Positions 24,735-36,482 of a stretch of 64,000 nt of DNA are shown in pieces. Every line of letters begins with the position of its first letter. Within the stretch, counting starts at the first letter, position 1. The stretch comes from Alviniconcha marisindica (Eukaryota; Mollusca; Gastropoda; Provannidae), in contig JABMCL010000480.1 of NCBI GenBank assembly GCA_018857735.1, forward strand, positions 614,501 through 678,500, in the 5' to 3' direction. Position numbers and translations under genes: made by a program. A model generated the notes under the pieces. That model was given only the letters and a program-made list of their open reading frames with translations. It searched no databases and was not told the origin of the DNA.

Positions 24735-27507
24735 GTCTGTGTTGTCTGTGTGAGAGAGAGAGAGTGAGAGTGAGTTTGAAAACTGTCCTGGTCAAGAACT
24801 GACAACAGAATTTTCAATCAATAGACGTGGCAGAGGCCATTCTTTAGGTAAGGGAAATGTACAGCATTTTTAATTTTAAGTTCTTTCTAGTGCAGTTTTC
24901 ATTTTGTTTCGGGAATAGATGTGTGAATTTCCCTCCAAATTGATATTTCAGAATCTGATGTCTGCAAAGATGGTAACAAAAAAGAACTTTGCCCTCCTAC
25001 GACAGTGTAGATGATTTATGTCCATGTCAGTGTCTACTTGAATAGCACAGTTTAACTCCATGTAGACAGCCACACGCTCATTGCATTTGGTGAAGATAAT
25101 GGAGAAAGAAATGTGGGAAGGGAACTGTTGGAAAAGGGATGCAGGGGTGGGGATGAGGATTTATGTCAATTGTGCACACACAAAAAATGCCTCGGTTTGC
25201 GACCTCTGTAACTTTGAAAATTGTGTTCGCCTTGTTCAAACTCACCCCCGGCCCTGTGTGTTGCGCACAGAGTTTGAAGGTCAGCGCATCCCGAACCTGG
25301 TGAAGAGCTGTGAGGCGAGGCAGCAGGCTGGGTCGCAGGAAGCGGACGGCGGCATGGACCACAAGCAGCAAGACGACTACGTCCTGAGGAAACTCTTCAA
25401 GAAAACAGGTGCAGTGAAGAAGAAAGAAAAGAAAGAGAAACAACAAAACAGAAAACTTGTTGCCAGACTGACCTGCTTTCAAAGACCCATTCTGCGATAA
25501 AGGCCTGTGTCACAGAGCTGTGCATATTGTTGTCTGTGCTGTGTAGAAATCAGTGTGTTGGTGTACCCGGCTTGGCGACATCATGAACAGAGGGAGGAAT
25601 AAATGTTCAGGAGGAATAAGTGTTGAGGAGGAGAGACGAAGAGAGGAAGGAGGCAAACCAGTGAGTAGCAGCAAGAGAGATAAAGTCAGTATGTAAACAT
25701 TTGTTGTAGTGAAAAACCTGATGTTATTTCACACATCCAAGATATTGTCTGATAGAGACGTGCTCTGCTTGCAGGTATTCAGGGCGTGATGAAGCACGAC
25801 AAAATCATGGAGTCGGGGAGAGCGGACTATGCGCTGGTGGAGGCCGAAGCCACGAAGGTGGCCAAGGAAGCTGTGGCAGCCCTGAGGCGCTCTCGCGCAA
25901 TGTGCATGCCGGCCTCGTCTGGCGTCCCCACATGGACAGGGCATCACGGGGGCGCCGCTGCCAAGTAGGTTCCACTGTGTGCTCAGACCTCTGTTCGATG
26001 TTTTCTGCCTGATTCCTTTTCCAGTGCTTGCTTGCCTACTTTACTCTGCGTGCCCCCCTAGCCCCCCCCCCCACCCCCACCCATCCCAACATCCACATTC
26101 CTCCACCTTACCCTGTCTGGTCTTTCAGACACCTGTGCTGTATTTGTCTAGTCATACAACAAGTCAAGCAAGTTTTTGTTGTTGTAATTTTTTCCCTGGT
26201 CTTGATTTGAAGAATGAGTTGTAGACAGCAAAGCTTACTTTTTTCCAGGGTTGTTTTAGTGCTTTGTTGCCGGCATGACTGAATGCAGGTTACTTCAGTA
26301 TCTGTTCTTGGCAGTGACAGCTTCTGGTTATTATTGCTGTTGTTACTTTTGCATGGGGGGGGGGGGGGGATAATACTTTAAATTTTGTGTGTGTGTGGTT
26401 GCATTATACATACATGCATGTATGTACTTTGTAAAGTGCTCAGAGCTTTTAAAAATGTGCTCTGTAAAAATGAATGTTATTATAGTGTTGTTATCTTGAA
26501 GATATGTTCATGTTTATTGTGCGTCTTTGCAGGCCGAGGTTTGGTCAGAAGAAAAATAGCTTGCTTGTGTCCAAGCCAGGCGAATCTCCAACAAAACCAA
26601 CTGAAAAGAAACCACCAGAGGTCAGATTTGTTTTTGTTTTTTCCTGGTCATCATGAAAACTTTTGGGTAATTTATTTTTGGATTGAGACATAATATAGTT
26701 TAAGAAAGAACATGACTGATTATGATTTTTTTAAAAATCAGATATGATTTTTGTATCTTTTTTCCCCGTATTGATCCTGTTTTCTTATTCTTTAGTTTTT
26801 GTTATATTGCTTGTGATTCTGCTCCCTATTTTGTTGATTCTAATAATTTTTCATGGTGTCATTATAAAGGTATAATGCATTGCATCTTTACATGTCCATT
26901 GCTTGAGCAGTATTAGAAATTCTCAGTTGAGGTGAAATATTTGTTATGGTTTTCAGTGTGATACAGCTCTGATATTGATAATAGGTGTATATATGCTACC
27001 AGTCATCAGTCAGAAAACCAAGGAAAAGAATTCATGACTGTTCATTGCTTCTGCTCATAAAATTGATAGCAGACGTTCGTGTGTTTTCAGACATCTAGCG
27101 TAAAAGCCAAGGAGGAGAAGGAGTCTCTGTTTGACGGCTCACAGGCGGGAAGTGTGGTGCTGTCTTCCAGCCATGGTCTGGTTTCATCGGAGGACCTTCT
27201 CACCCGCATGCACAAGCGCCAGGAATTTTCCACTGCCGGAACATCGGCTGCAGCTGATGCTGCAGATGATGTCAGGGGAAGCAGTGTGGATCCCAAAGAC
27301 ACGGATCTGATGGAAGACATCCGTAACTTCATCGCCTTCATGAGTGACATCAACGGAGAGGCAACCACACAGGAGCTTTTGATGAACTTTGGGCCTCGGC
27401 TGCCACCGAATGATTCGGCAAAGTTCAAGGCCATGCTGCTTCAGATTTGTGACTTTGTGAAAGTAAACCGCGTGGGCAAGTGGATTCTGAAACAAGAGTT
27501 TAGATAA
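9282..27507 (+). CDS. ERCC6: DNA excision repair protein ERCC6 / CSB, Swi2/Snf2 ATPase (22 coding exons)
   Basis: Transcription-coupled repair ATPase that acts on stalled RNA polymerase II in the nucleus. Exons: 9282-9389, 10032-10131, 10625-10724, 11201-11321, 12321-12423, 12830-13399, 13906-14083, 14963-15055, 15519-15671, 16467-16602, 17331-17501, 18274-18450, 18931-19047, 20335-20430, 21098-21313, 22606-22716, 23486-23700, 24113-24675, 25271-25408, 25775-25964, 26533-26620, 27091-27507. They sum to 4161 nt (1386 aa plus TAA) with matching phases. The N-terminus has the CSB motif ELQGLG and, near residue 207, GFMTPFGT. The ATPase core has DEMGLGKT (481-488), DEGH (593-596) and [11 protein letters not shown] (890-900). 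Exon 18 encodes [20 protein letters not shown] and a polyglycine run. Exon 22 holds the conserved NFIAF segment and winged-helix/ubiquitin-binding end. Human CSB is 1493 aa, so this copy is complete but slightly shorter, mainly in the acidic linker. No broken motif is seen. The start is the first ATG after an in-frame stop; a more upstream coding exon is not excluded. Confidence 0.96.
10205..10275. repeat. GT microsatellite in ERCC6 intron 2
   Basis: GT-rich run directly downstream of the exon 2 donor. The donor itself (CAAG|GTGTGTGTG) begins a GT run at 10132, so repeat-length change borders the splice site. Confidence 0.85.
12555..12618. repeat. perfect 32-bp tandem duplication in ERCC6 intron 5
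   Basis: The unit AAGTTTAGCCAGGAAGGTTA + GTTCCTTTAAC occurs twice head to tail with no visible differences, so it is recent. Confidence 0.85.
14224..14284. repeat. CA microsatellite in ERCC6 intron 7
   Basis: Pure (CA)n run of about 60 bp, shortly after the exon 7 donor. Confidence 0.95.
15852..16500 (+). repeat. minisatellite that contains the exon 10 splice acceptor of ERCC6
   Basis: About twelve copies of a roughly 58-bp unit. The last three are nearly identical and include TGATTTTAG|GTATGTCGGCC, at 16351, 16409 and 16467, a period of exactly 58 bp. The 16467 copy is the true exon 10 start ([10 protein letters not shown]...). Copies to the left are increasingly diverged and mostly have lost the AG, keeping GTGGTGATTGTGT and GTGATGCATATGAT. 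Use of either upstream acceptor puts a TGA in frame after 13 codons (TGTTCACTGTGA), so only the last copy is productive. Confidence 0.9.
17030..17278. repeat. ~40-bp minisatellite in ERCC6 intron 10
   Basis: Units with GTGAGAGTCACCTTAAAC and ACAGAATCTTAGG repeat about six times directly before exon 11. It ends some 50 bp short of the exon 11 acceptor. Confidence 0.85.
17577..17690. repeat. dispersed repeat, copy in ERCC6 intron 11
   Basis: Shares GTAATGTA-AAAGTTTGCTCCTG and CCTGACTGGGGTAGATTGTG with 23755-23835 in intron 17, same orientation. It contains no ORF; the type of element is unknown. Confidence 0.7.
19130..20065 (+). repeat. 68-bp minisatellite built on the exon 13 end and splice donor of ERCC6
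   Basis: The exon 13 end is CCAGCAAAAATGAACAG|GTAAAG (19048). The unit CCAGCAAAAGTGAACAG|GTAAGT recurs with donors at 19152, 19220, 19288 and 19356, exactly 68 bp apart, followed by diverged and truncated copies to about 20065. The repeat donors (CAG|GTAAGT) fit the consensus better than the real one. Extension of exon 13 to any of them meets an in-frame TAG at 19114-19116. Confidence 0.9.
20690..20950. repeat. dispersed element related to one arm of the 37.4-kb foldback element, with a nested insertion
   Basis: Shares with 37610-37735 the segments AAGTGCTGGACA-like, CAGCTCAA, AAAACCAGACAA, TTCACCATTTAA and AGCTTGATAAAGGGGATTACC. It is interrupted by a short insertion at 20857-20914. It lies in ERCC6 intron 14. 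Confidence 0.75.
20847..20924 (+). mobile_element. 58-bp 5'-truncated retroelement end with a 10-bp target-site duplication
   Basis: TTATAGCTTG flanks the insert at 20847-20856 and 20915-20924. The insert (20857-20914) ends CTGGGTGTAAAACACC + AACTTACTTAC, a SINE- or LINE-like 3' end with an ACTT tail. The related copy at 37700 shows the sequence without an insert (GGCTTGATAAAAGGGG), so this is an occupied/empty site pair. Confidence 0.75.
21235..22030 (+). repeat. tandem array of partial ERCC6 exon 15 copies with their splice donor
   Basis: The exon 15 end (GTGGTGGTGGAGGCCTTGCT...TCGCAGAGCACAGCG|GTGAGTT) is followed by five degraded copies at about 21380-21466, 21510-21585, 21637-21733, 21806-21882 and 21940-22020. 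Each keeps GAGGCCTTGCTCAAGCTGTG-like sequence, a GGGTGCTGCTCTTCTC core and, in three of five, GTGAGTT. They are separated by G-rich or C-rich spacers. They are not coding: frames, the CAG context and the donors vary between copies. Confidence 0.92.
21580..21790. repeat. alternating poly-C and poly-G tracts in ERCC6 intron 15
   Basis: C runs at about 21584-21613 and 21726-21755 and G runs at about 21675-21694 and 21773-21785 lie within the exon 15 array. Opposed C and G runs on one strand could fold back on each other or form quadruplex structures. Run lengths may be assembly-limited. Confidence 0.85.
22350..22518 (-). mobile_element. 3' end of a non-LTR retrotransposon reverse transcriptase (fragment)
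   Basis: Read on the minus strand, the segment gives [12 protein letters not shown]..., then [20 protein letters not shown] and a TAA at 22350-22352. An SFxPRTxxDWNxLP motif shortly before the stop is characteristic of the C-terminus of several LINE reverse transcriptases in invertebrates. The polymerase domain is absent: this is a 5'-truncated copy. A GAA-type short repeat follows at about 22247-22262 and may be its 3' tail. It lies antisense in ERCC6 intron 15. Confidence 0.75.
22895..22970. repeat. GT microsatellite in ERCC6 intron 16
   Basis: Near-pure (GT)n run of about 75 bp with one interruption (GTGGTG). Confidence 0.95.
23282..23415. repeat. SINE-like dispersed repeat, copy in ERCC6 intron 16
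   Basis: Contains CATGTTAAAGATCCTGTAGT + CCATGTCAGAG, ATGGAAACACCAAAATAACC and AAGCATGCACTAAAAGTGT. The same order occurs at 59667-59822. I recall this family from gastropod DNA, but no polymerase III promoter is clear in either copy. Confidence 0.7.
23755..23835. repeat. dispersed repeat, second copy (ERCC6 intron 17)
   Basis: Partner of the copy at 17577-17690; both begin shortly after an exon donor. Confidence 0.7.
24483..24525 (+). repeat. GGT trinucleotide run inside ERCC6 exon 18
   Basis: A (GGT)n-like tract encodes [12 protein letters not shown] within the C-terminal linker. Length change in multiples of three would alter only the glycine linker. Confidence 0.9.
24704..24732. repeat. 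GT microsatellite in ERCC6 intron 18
   Basis: (GT)n run of about 28 bp, some 30 bp after the exon 18 donor. Confidence 0.9.
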
Positions 27508-28785
27508 CGGGGCCACACCTAGTGTAGTTAACCATGAAAACAAAAGTTCTGTTCAATCAGCAGAGCTGCCTTGCGAATTTGAAATCCAGACTTTGTGTGG
27601 CGAAATGAGGAGTTCAAGAGTGGATGCATTTATTAATATGGACAGGGTGTCCTGCTGTGTTTCAAGTGGTGCATGGAGAAGTGGATCTGCCTATGTGTGA
27701 TGTTTGGTTTTAGGACATCAAAATTGTGAGGTATAGAATGAGGATCTGTGGGTTACGGGATACACGTTTGGTATCAGGAGGGTTAGCATTAGTGCAAGCG
27801 GAAGGGTAAGCTGTCCTCCTTGTCCACGTTTCTAAAAGCCTTGTTAAAGGGGAACTGGACCGAAGATGCAAGCTGTCCAGAATTTTTTTTTCTTTTTCTG
27901 CAGGCTTCAGTTGGTTGTTCTGTCAATATTTATGCAACAGAAGGACTCTTTTGTTTCATTTTGGGGCTCCTTGGGGCGCAGTAATGTTGGTTCACTCTTT
28001 ACCAATGAAGAACAGAACAAGTTTGGCTCATGACATATTTGATGTCTTTGCCATGCATGCTGGCCATGTTTGAATGTATGACAAGACTGCTGGGCACAAA
28101 ATGGCAGCGCTCGGCCTCCAGGTCATGTGTTTGTAACTTTCAAACATCAATTTTTAACAAACAGGATGAAAAGCTGAGTGAAGCTGTGCAGTGTGTGTAT
28201 TTTTTTCCCCACTCACACTGATTGGGCCCCAAGGTGCTTTCTTTAGTCTGGTTCACCGCTGCCCTTTAATATGCTGACAACATCAGTTGGTGCCCCTCAG
28301 TAATGTGGCCTTCTCCTCCTACTTCGACTCCTTCCAGTACTAGTTCCCACACATCATCTCTTACCCCCCTTCTTTTTGTTTGCTCCCTCTCTCCCTTCCC
28401 CATCATGTCTCACTGACAGAAACTTAAGTCAGTTGAAGGGGGTCATTTATGATATGAGGGTGTAACACTGATGGAATTGCGTGCAGCATGATCAGAGCTT
28501 CCATTTCTTAGTGTGGTGCAAAACATAGGGCCATAAATAGATGCTGCGTAGTGATATGGTCTGTGTCTGTCCATTCCAACGGGATGTATTACCTGTATTC
28601 AGGGATATATATATATATACATTCTTAGAAGTAAAACAGCCTTTCATTTGAATGGTTGTGAATGGTGATAAAAATTAACTGAATGTGTGTGTGTTGTGTG
28701 TGTGTGTGTATACCAAGGTACATGCTTGTGTTGTGAGAAGATTCAAGCTCTGTGAAATAAATAGATATGCCTCCTAATTAATTTG
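27508..28785 (+). other. ERCC6: probable ERCC6 3' UTR
   Basis: No gene follows the TAA at 27505-27507 for over 3 kb. The AATAAA at 28756-28761 is a fair polyadenylation signal, giving a UTR of about 1.27 kb. No other feature is evident inside it. Confidence 0.5.
28756..28761 (+). terminator. candidate ERCC6 polyadenylation signal AATAAA
   Basis: Canonical hexamer in the first gene-free stretch after ERCC6. Earlier cleavage sites cannot be excluded without transcript data. Confidence 0.5.
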
Positions 28786-28854
28786 CTTTGTTTTGTTCTT
28801 TGCTGTCAATAATTCACATGCATGGGTGTGTGTGCATGTGTGTGCGCGCGCCTG

Positions 28855-28856
<2 letters not shown>

Positions 28857-28916
<60 letters not shown>
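28857..28916. repeat. GT microsatellite
   Basis: Pure (GT)n run of about 60 bp just downstream of the ERCC6 polyadenylation candidate. Confidence 0.95.
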
Positions 28917-28917
<1 letters not shown>

Positions 28918-28919
28918 CT

Positions 28920-30172
28920 GTGTGTGTGTCTGATAGGGAAAGACACAGGCAGTGGACATCATCTCAGATGCATTGGAGTGACCAAAACACCAAGAAACAC
29001 TTTGCAGTTGGTGCCTTTTCCTAAATTTTGCATCTAAACTTGATAATAGTTGGCTCTTCTCTGCCTAAAAGAAAACTAGATAGAAAGCTGACATTTACAC
29101 AGACACTAAAGTCCCGCCTCTCCAAAAACTCAGATACTTGATCACACCAGCTATAACATAAAACATGCTCTTCCATTTCCTCTGTGTACCAAACAGCACA
29201 ACAGTCTTTGTATCCAAAGAATGGAGGTAATGAAGGAGCTGAAGTCTTTTACACATCTGGAAGATCTTCCTATGTCCTTTAAAAAAAAAATCTTTTCAAG
29301 GGAATTGAAAAGAATGTTGCATAATATTTCAAAAACACTTGATTTGTCCATTATTGCAAAACAAAAGGGAGATGGGAGGCATAGCTGGTTGGATATACAC
29401 TGGGCAATAAATCTAGTGGCCTGGGCCAGTTCGAACCCTAGACGTGATGCAAAAGGGTGAAGGACTTTTTTAATAATTAATTCTTCTGAGTCAACATTAA
29501 TGAAGACTTGTCAATGTCTATCTTGCCTTCAAGTGCACAGCATGCACAAAGGTTGTTGGATGTGTTAAAGTCTAAAGATCATAATTATTGTCCACCTTTC
29601 AGTGAGTAAGAGAAGACCTGACAGCTGGTTGTATGGAACTGGAAATGCACAAATAACACAGAATGGTAGTAGAAGAATCAAAACTGATTCTTAATGGAAG
29701 AAGAGCGTGTTCTCTCTCTCTCTCTTCCACCTTACTTCTTACTCATTTTCTTCTTCAAATGTTGCTTAATGTCCACAGAGACCATAAGGACTATTAGGAA
29801 TAGAGTGCCCAGCAGGACGATCACCTTGATTTTCTCACAGCTCCTGAGTTCTGCTTACTCCTATTCAAGTTCTTCTTCTTCTTTGTGTTAGGCAGCCACC
29901 TTCCAATGAGCAGAAAACTGCTCGGAGATTTTGCTGCACTCTTGGGGGGTCTGCAGAGTCCTATCATTGTAAAGTAGTATAAGAAAAAGAAAGAAAGGAA
30001 CAAAATAATATAGACAGGAGAGTGGGTGCACTGTGTATTGACTACTTTGGGGTATCCGGCTAAACCAATCCGGCTACCGTAGCAGTCCCCGGGGATGAAC
30101 CCCGACAGGCACAGCTCCAGCCTTCACTTACCCACTTTTCGTTAATACTTGTTAGCCTCGTAAGTTAGAGAC
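28920..30172. other. intergenic stretch between ERCC6 and the LINE fragment
   Basis: No gene recognised. Besides the dispersed repeat at 29762, a GTTCGAACCC box near 29429 suggests a tRNA-derived SINE scrap, too short to classify. Confidence 0.5.
29762..29885 (+). repeat. dispersed repeat family 'GTCCACAGAGACCATAAGG', copy 1
   Basis: GTTGCTTAATGTCCACAGAG + ACCATAAGGACTATTAGG, then CACAGCTCCTGAG. Related copies: 30486-30550, 38098-38150, 43088-43135, 44420-44690 (opposite strand) and 55897-56075. Confidence 0.7.
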
Positions 30173-30470
30173 CTAGAAGGGAGCAGACCCTGGTTGCAAA
30201 GGAGCCAGGGGGGGTGCTGTGGTCACTTCTTGGGCAAGACTGTTCCACTCTGGGATGGTCCTAGGAAAGAAAGTCATCTGTATATATGCTGTCCGGTGGG
30301 ATGGAATGTCGTAGGTGAGGTTGTGAGTGTGCCGGCTGGTTCTCCTGGGGTGGTCGGATTTTGAAGGGCAGTATTTTGACTCAGTCAATGTGTATGAGGC
30401 CGTGATGGAACTTGTAGAAGGTGGTGAGGCGTGCTTGCTTTCGCCGCTTTTCTAGAGTTGGCCAATGCAG
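30173..30470 (-). mobile_element. broken 3' end of a LINE reverse transcriptase
   Basis: On the minus strand the reading begins LHWPTLEKRRKQARLTTFYK, continues FHHGLIHID, hits TGA, shifts frame, and resumes through SRHTHNLTYDIPS and MTFFPRTIPEWNSLA to a TAG at 30173. The order (LxWPxLExRRxxARLT, FYKxxHGLI, FFPRTIPEWNSL) matches the C-terminal part of invertebrate LINE reverse transcriptases. The stop and the frame change show it is dead. Confidence 0.8.
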
Positions 30471-30485
30471 TTGCTGTCAGTTCAG

Positions 30486-30550
30486 TGTTGCTTTACGCCC
30501 ACAGGGACCATAAGGACTATTGCGGACGGGGAGCCAGCTCCTGAGCTTTG
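30486..30550 (+). repeat. dispersed repeat family, copy 2
   Basis: GTTGCTTTACGCCCACAGGG + ACCATAAGGACTATTG, then CAGCTCCTGAGCTTTGATT. It directly abuts the LINE fragment. Confidence 0.65.
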
Positions 30551-30888
30551 ATTACTGCTGCTTCCACTCGTTTCGAAATAAACCCGATAGATGGGAAAAT
30601 ACTCTGCCAACCTTAAGAATTTTAATGACATAAGGAGTTAATTCCCTTGTACTTGCATGTTTTATTACGCAGAAGAAAAAAAAGCGCACAAAGGTTAAAG
30701 TGTTTAAAAAAATTAAAAAAATTACGAAGCAACTCAGAACAAGTGAAATATGCTAAATCTTCTTTTCATTGCCTTTGGAAATATCAGAAAATAAACAAAG
30801 CAAAGCATCGATTTAAAAAAAGAAAAGAAAAGAAGATGCGCATGGATTCTATTCGCAGAAAGTAGTTCGACTCTGACTTCCGGTTGGT

Positions 30889-30914
30889 CTTTCCGCATGG
30901 TCTTGCAAAAGGAG
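30889..30914 (+). promoter_or_regulatory. RPS9: probable 5'TOP leader exon of RPS9
   Basis: A pyrimidine tract CTTTCC (30889-30894) in a GGTCTTTCCGC context is followed by a consensus donor GTAAGA at 30915. Ribosomal protein mRNAs begin with C followed by pyrimidines and typically have a tiny first exon. The transcription start is inferred. The exon holds an ATG at 30897, discussed under findings. Confidence 0.55.
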
Positions 30915-31643
30915 GTAAGACGTGCTATGGAGGCGTAGATAATATCTCATATAATCGGCTGTTAGCAGACAATTTTGTTTGGTAGCGTGGTGTATAACAC
31001 TTCAGTTATCGACTTATTGCTATTTGTGAGTCGTTAGCTTTGTCGATGCTTTCGCATTTTTGGAGTTATGAAGTATTTTTTTAACAGTAGATCAACCATA
31101 GCATTAGGCCAACGTGGCGGTGTACAGGATGCTGACTTGGAGCATGTTTTAGATATAATCTACTCAGCTAGCTTTCTCAAAGTCGAAAGCATGTCACGAG
31201 ATTCTAGCAGGCATAAAATGAACAAGTAACTATCCATCCTGTTTGTTGAAATATTGGGCAGTAATGAGTATTCACATTCATCCCCGTCAGTTCCTTGCCC
31301 GCCTGATGCCCTGAAACAAATTTAAAACTGGTTATAAGTCATTAAATGATTAAATGTCAACATAGTTAAATAGTGTATACTTGAAATAGTTAAATAGTGT
31401 ACACTTGAAATTCATTCCATTTGTGTTCACACTCGTTAGCAGAACTGTTGCTCAGTGTGGAGACTGCCATGTGAACCAACATTGTGTTCATTAAAATTAT
31501 AATAAAAACGGAATGAATTTAGAATTTATTAACATAACGACACCAGGTCTCCTAAATCTTTTGAAGGGTTTTATGATCCAGATGAGATGATCATCGTTAA
31601 GTTAATGCTCATCATTCTTTTTGTTTTTTAATTTTCAGTCAAG

Positions 31644-34613
<2,970 letters not shown>

Positions 34614-34803
34614 GCTGAACGCTTCCTTCCCTGAACACTACCTTTGTGTCGGTGACCAAGTTGCTCTCTTCAGTGAACAGACACAGACAGAACTTTCAGC
34701 CAAGTCTGTGCTTGGACATTTGAGAGTGAAATGCTGCAAGATCCTGTCATGTGACAAAACGATGCAGGAGATTAAATTCCTGCATCCCATCAATTGATGT
34801 CTG

Positions 34804-34809
34804 ATTAAA
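34804..34809 (+). terminator. RPS9 polyadenylation signal ATTAAA
   Basis: ATTAAA lies about 190 bp after the RPS9 stop and is the only good hexamer before the GT/T-rich segment at 34830, consistent with the short UTR of ribosomal protein mRNAs. Confidence 0.65.
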
Positions 34810-34987
34810 GTAAACTTGGCAACCTGGAGAACTTGTTTTTGTTTTTTGTGGTGGGTATATCTGAAATGTGATACCAGTACATGTTGTCTTGCATGTTAGC
34901 ATTTTATACTCCCCTATCACTGTCGATAGAAACGCTGATTTTCCTTTGCTGTTTTGTGGTACACAACACCTAAACAAAACATCTTGT

Positions 34988-35114
34988 ACACAGTGCCAGC
35001 TCCTTGTCAGTATGCATGTTGCTGGCTTGGCGTTTCATCACTGTGAAAGTAACTGGTGTCTGTCAGCTACCTGACTTCAATCCATTGATTCAGGTGTTGG
35101 CTTTACCTACAGGA
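34988..35114 (+). ncRNA. H/ACA-type snoRNA candidate, copy 1
   Basis: Two hairpin domains of about 58 nt separated by AAAGTA (35046-35051, fits box H ANANNA) and ending ACA (35109-35111) exactly three nt before the end. 5' domain: ACAGTG pairs with CACTGT and an inner CCAGC pairs with GCTGG. 3' domain: ACCTGA pairs with TCAGGT below a small AATC/GATT hairpin, and GTCAGC pairs with GTTGGC. Lengths, box positions and two-hairpin order are those of eukaryotic H/ACA guide RNAs that direct pseudouridylation. The target is not assigned. Confidence 0.72.
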
Positions 35115-35811
35115 AAAAAGTGGCAATACTGTTAAATCTCCATATAATAAAAAATGCTAAAATTATGCAGAAGGGATAAACAACGACCAGTTTCGGGTTA
35201 TCCTAAATTTTAAGGTACTTTTAAAAGTTTCAACCACACCTGGATCACGCAAGCAAGACCACATTTAATCTTGCAACAAGAAATCGGTTGCCAAAGCTTG
35301 AGGGGTTGTCACCCCATCCCCCTACCAGTCTTGGTATCCAGAGCCTGACTTTCGGTGGCCAGCAAAATTTGAAATCTAATGGACCTAGCAATGCAGTCTG
35401 TCTTGATCATATTATCTTGACCTGCTGAATGTGTTGGACCTAACTTTATTTGGTGAAATGGGTTCTTGCTTATGCTAGTTGCTGGTTGCATTGCCTAATC
35501 TATGAAAGGCAGTACTGATTCATTAGTTGTCTCCTGATGCCTTCACTCACAAATGCCCTATCTCAAGTCCTCGTGTGAGCCTGATTGTAACCAGTCTGTC
35601 CAGAGCTGGGTCTTCTGATGACCTGTGGTGGTAACGTAGATTTTTGGGAAAGATCTAGGTAAAGGGAGGCAGAGGATATTGCATTGTATCAAAATGATCA
35701 GTAGCAATTTTTGCTCCCATGGATTTAGGCACAGAATATTGCTTGCTTTTGATCGGATTACTCCTGATGCTGGTTTTGTGCAACAAAAATAAAATAGGGT
35801 TAAGGTTTTGT

Positions 35812-35938
35812 ACACAGTGCCAGCTCCTTGTCAGTATGCGTGTTGCTGGCTTGGCGTTTCATCACTGTGAAAGTAACTGGTGTCTGTCAACTACCTGGCT
35901 TCACTCCATTAGTTCAGGTTTTGGCTCTACCTACATGA
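35812..35938 (+). ncRNA. H/ACA-type snoRNA candidate, copy 2
   Basis: About 90% identical to copy 1 over 127 nt, and sequence drops away outside it. Box H (AAAGTA) and ACA (35933-35935) are kept. Changes are mainly in terminal loops; the 3' stem has G-U to A-U and A-U to G-U substitutions that keep pairing. Confidence 0.72.
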
Positions 35939-36354
35939 AACATTGAATTACAATAGCATTGGTTGTTTCAGTATGCATATTTGCTGGCAAGCTCCAGACT
36001 ATTATTAAGTATTGACTGATCTTTAAAAAATAAGGCTGATACAACTGAAAAGCTACTTAATGTTGACACCTAAATTTCAGTAGTTTTGACCTTGTAAAAG
36101 CAGATGAAATCACCTGCAATTTGCAAGGGGGTCAGGGCAAATGCAGACGCTCGCTTACCTAGCTTGTGTAATGACAAAGATGCACACCATTGAGTAGATG
36201 TTGGTTAATATTGTGATGGCCTTGTGGTAGAGCCCTTTAGCTGCAGGTTTTCGGAATACTTGTGCATAAATTGGTGTTGAGCAGGCATAAACATCACCTT
36301 TATTTGATAGGCTTTCCGTATACTGTATGGAATAGAATGGGAAAGGTAATTTAT

Positions 36355-36482
36355 GCACAGTGCCAGCTCCTTGTCAGTAGGTGTGTTGCTGGCTTGGCGT
36401 TTCATCACTGTGAAAGTAACTGGTGTCTATCAAACGACCTGGCTTTACTCCATTGGTTCAGGTTTTGGTTTTACCAACACAA
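36355..36482 (+). ncRNA. H/ACA-type snoRNA candidate, copy 3
   Basis: Third copy, 128 nt, with box H AAAGTA and ACA at 36477-36479. In the 3' domain the outer pair is A-U where copy 1 has G-C (AUCAA/UUGGU versus GUCAG/UUGGC), a compensatory change that supports a selected RNA fold. Confidence 0.72.

Noticed and set aside
29221..29460. 79-codon open frame between ERCC6 and RPS9
   Set aside because: No family resemblance, no splice context, and its end overlaps a tRNA-like B box of a probable SINE scrap.
35538..35596. Box C/D snoRNA with TGATG and CTGA boxes
   Set aside because: The second copy at 41070 has CGATG in place of the C box, and no terminal stem is seen.
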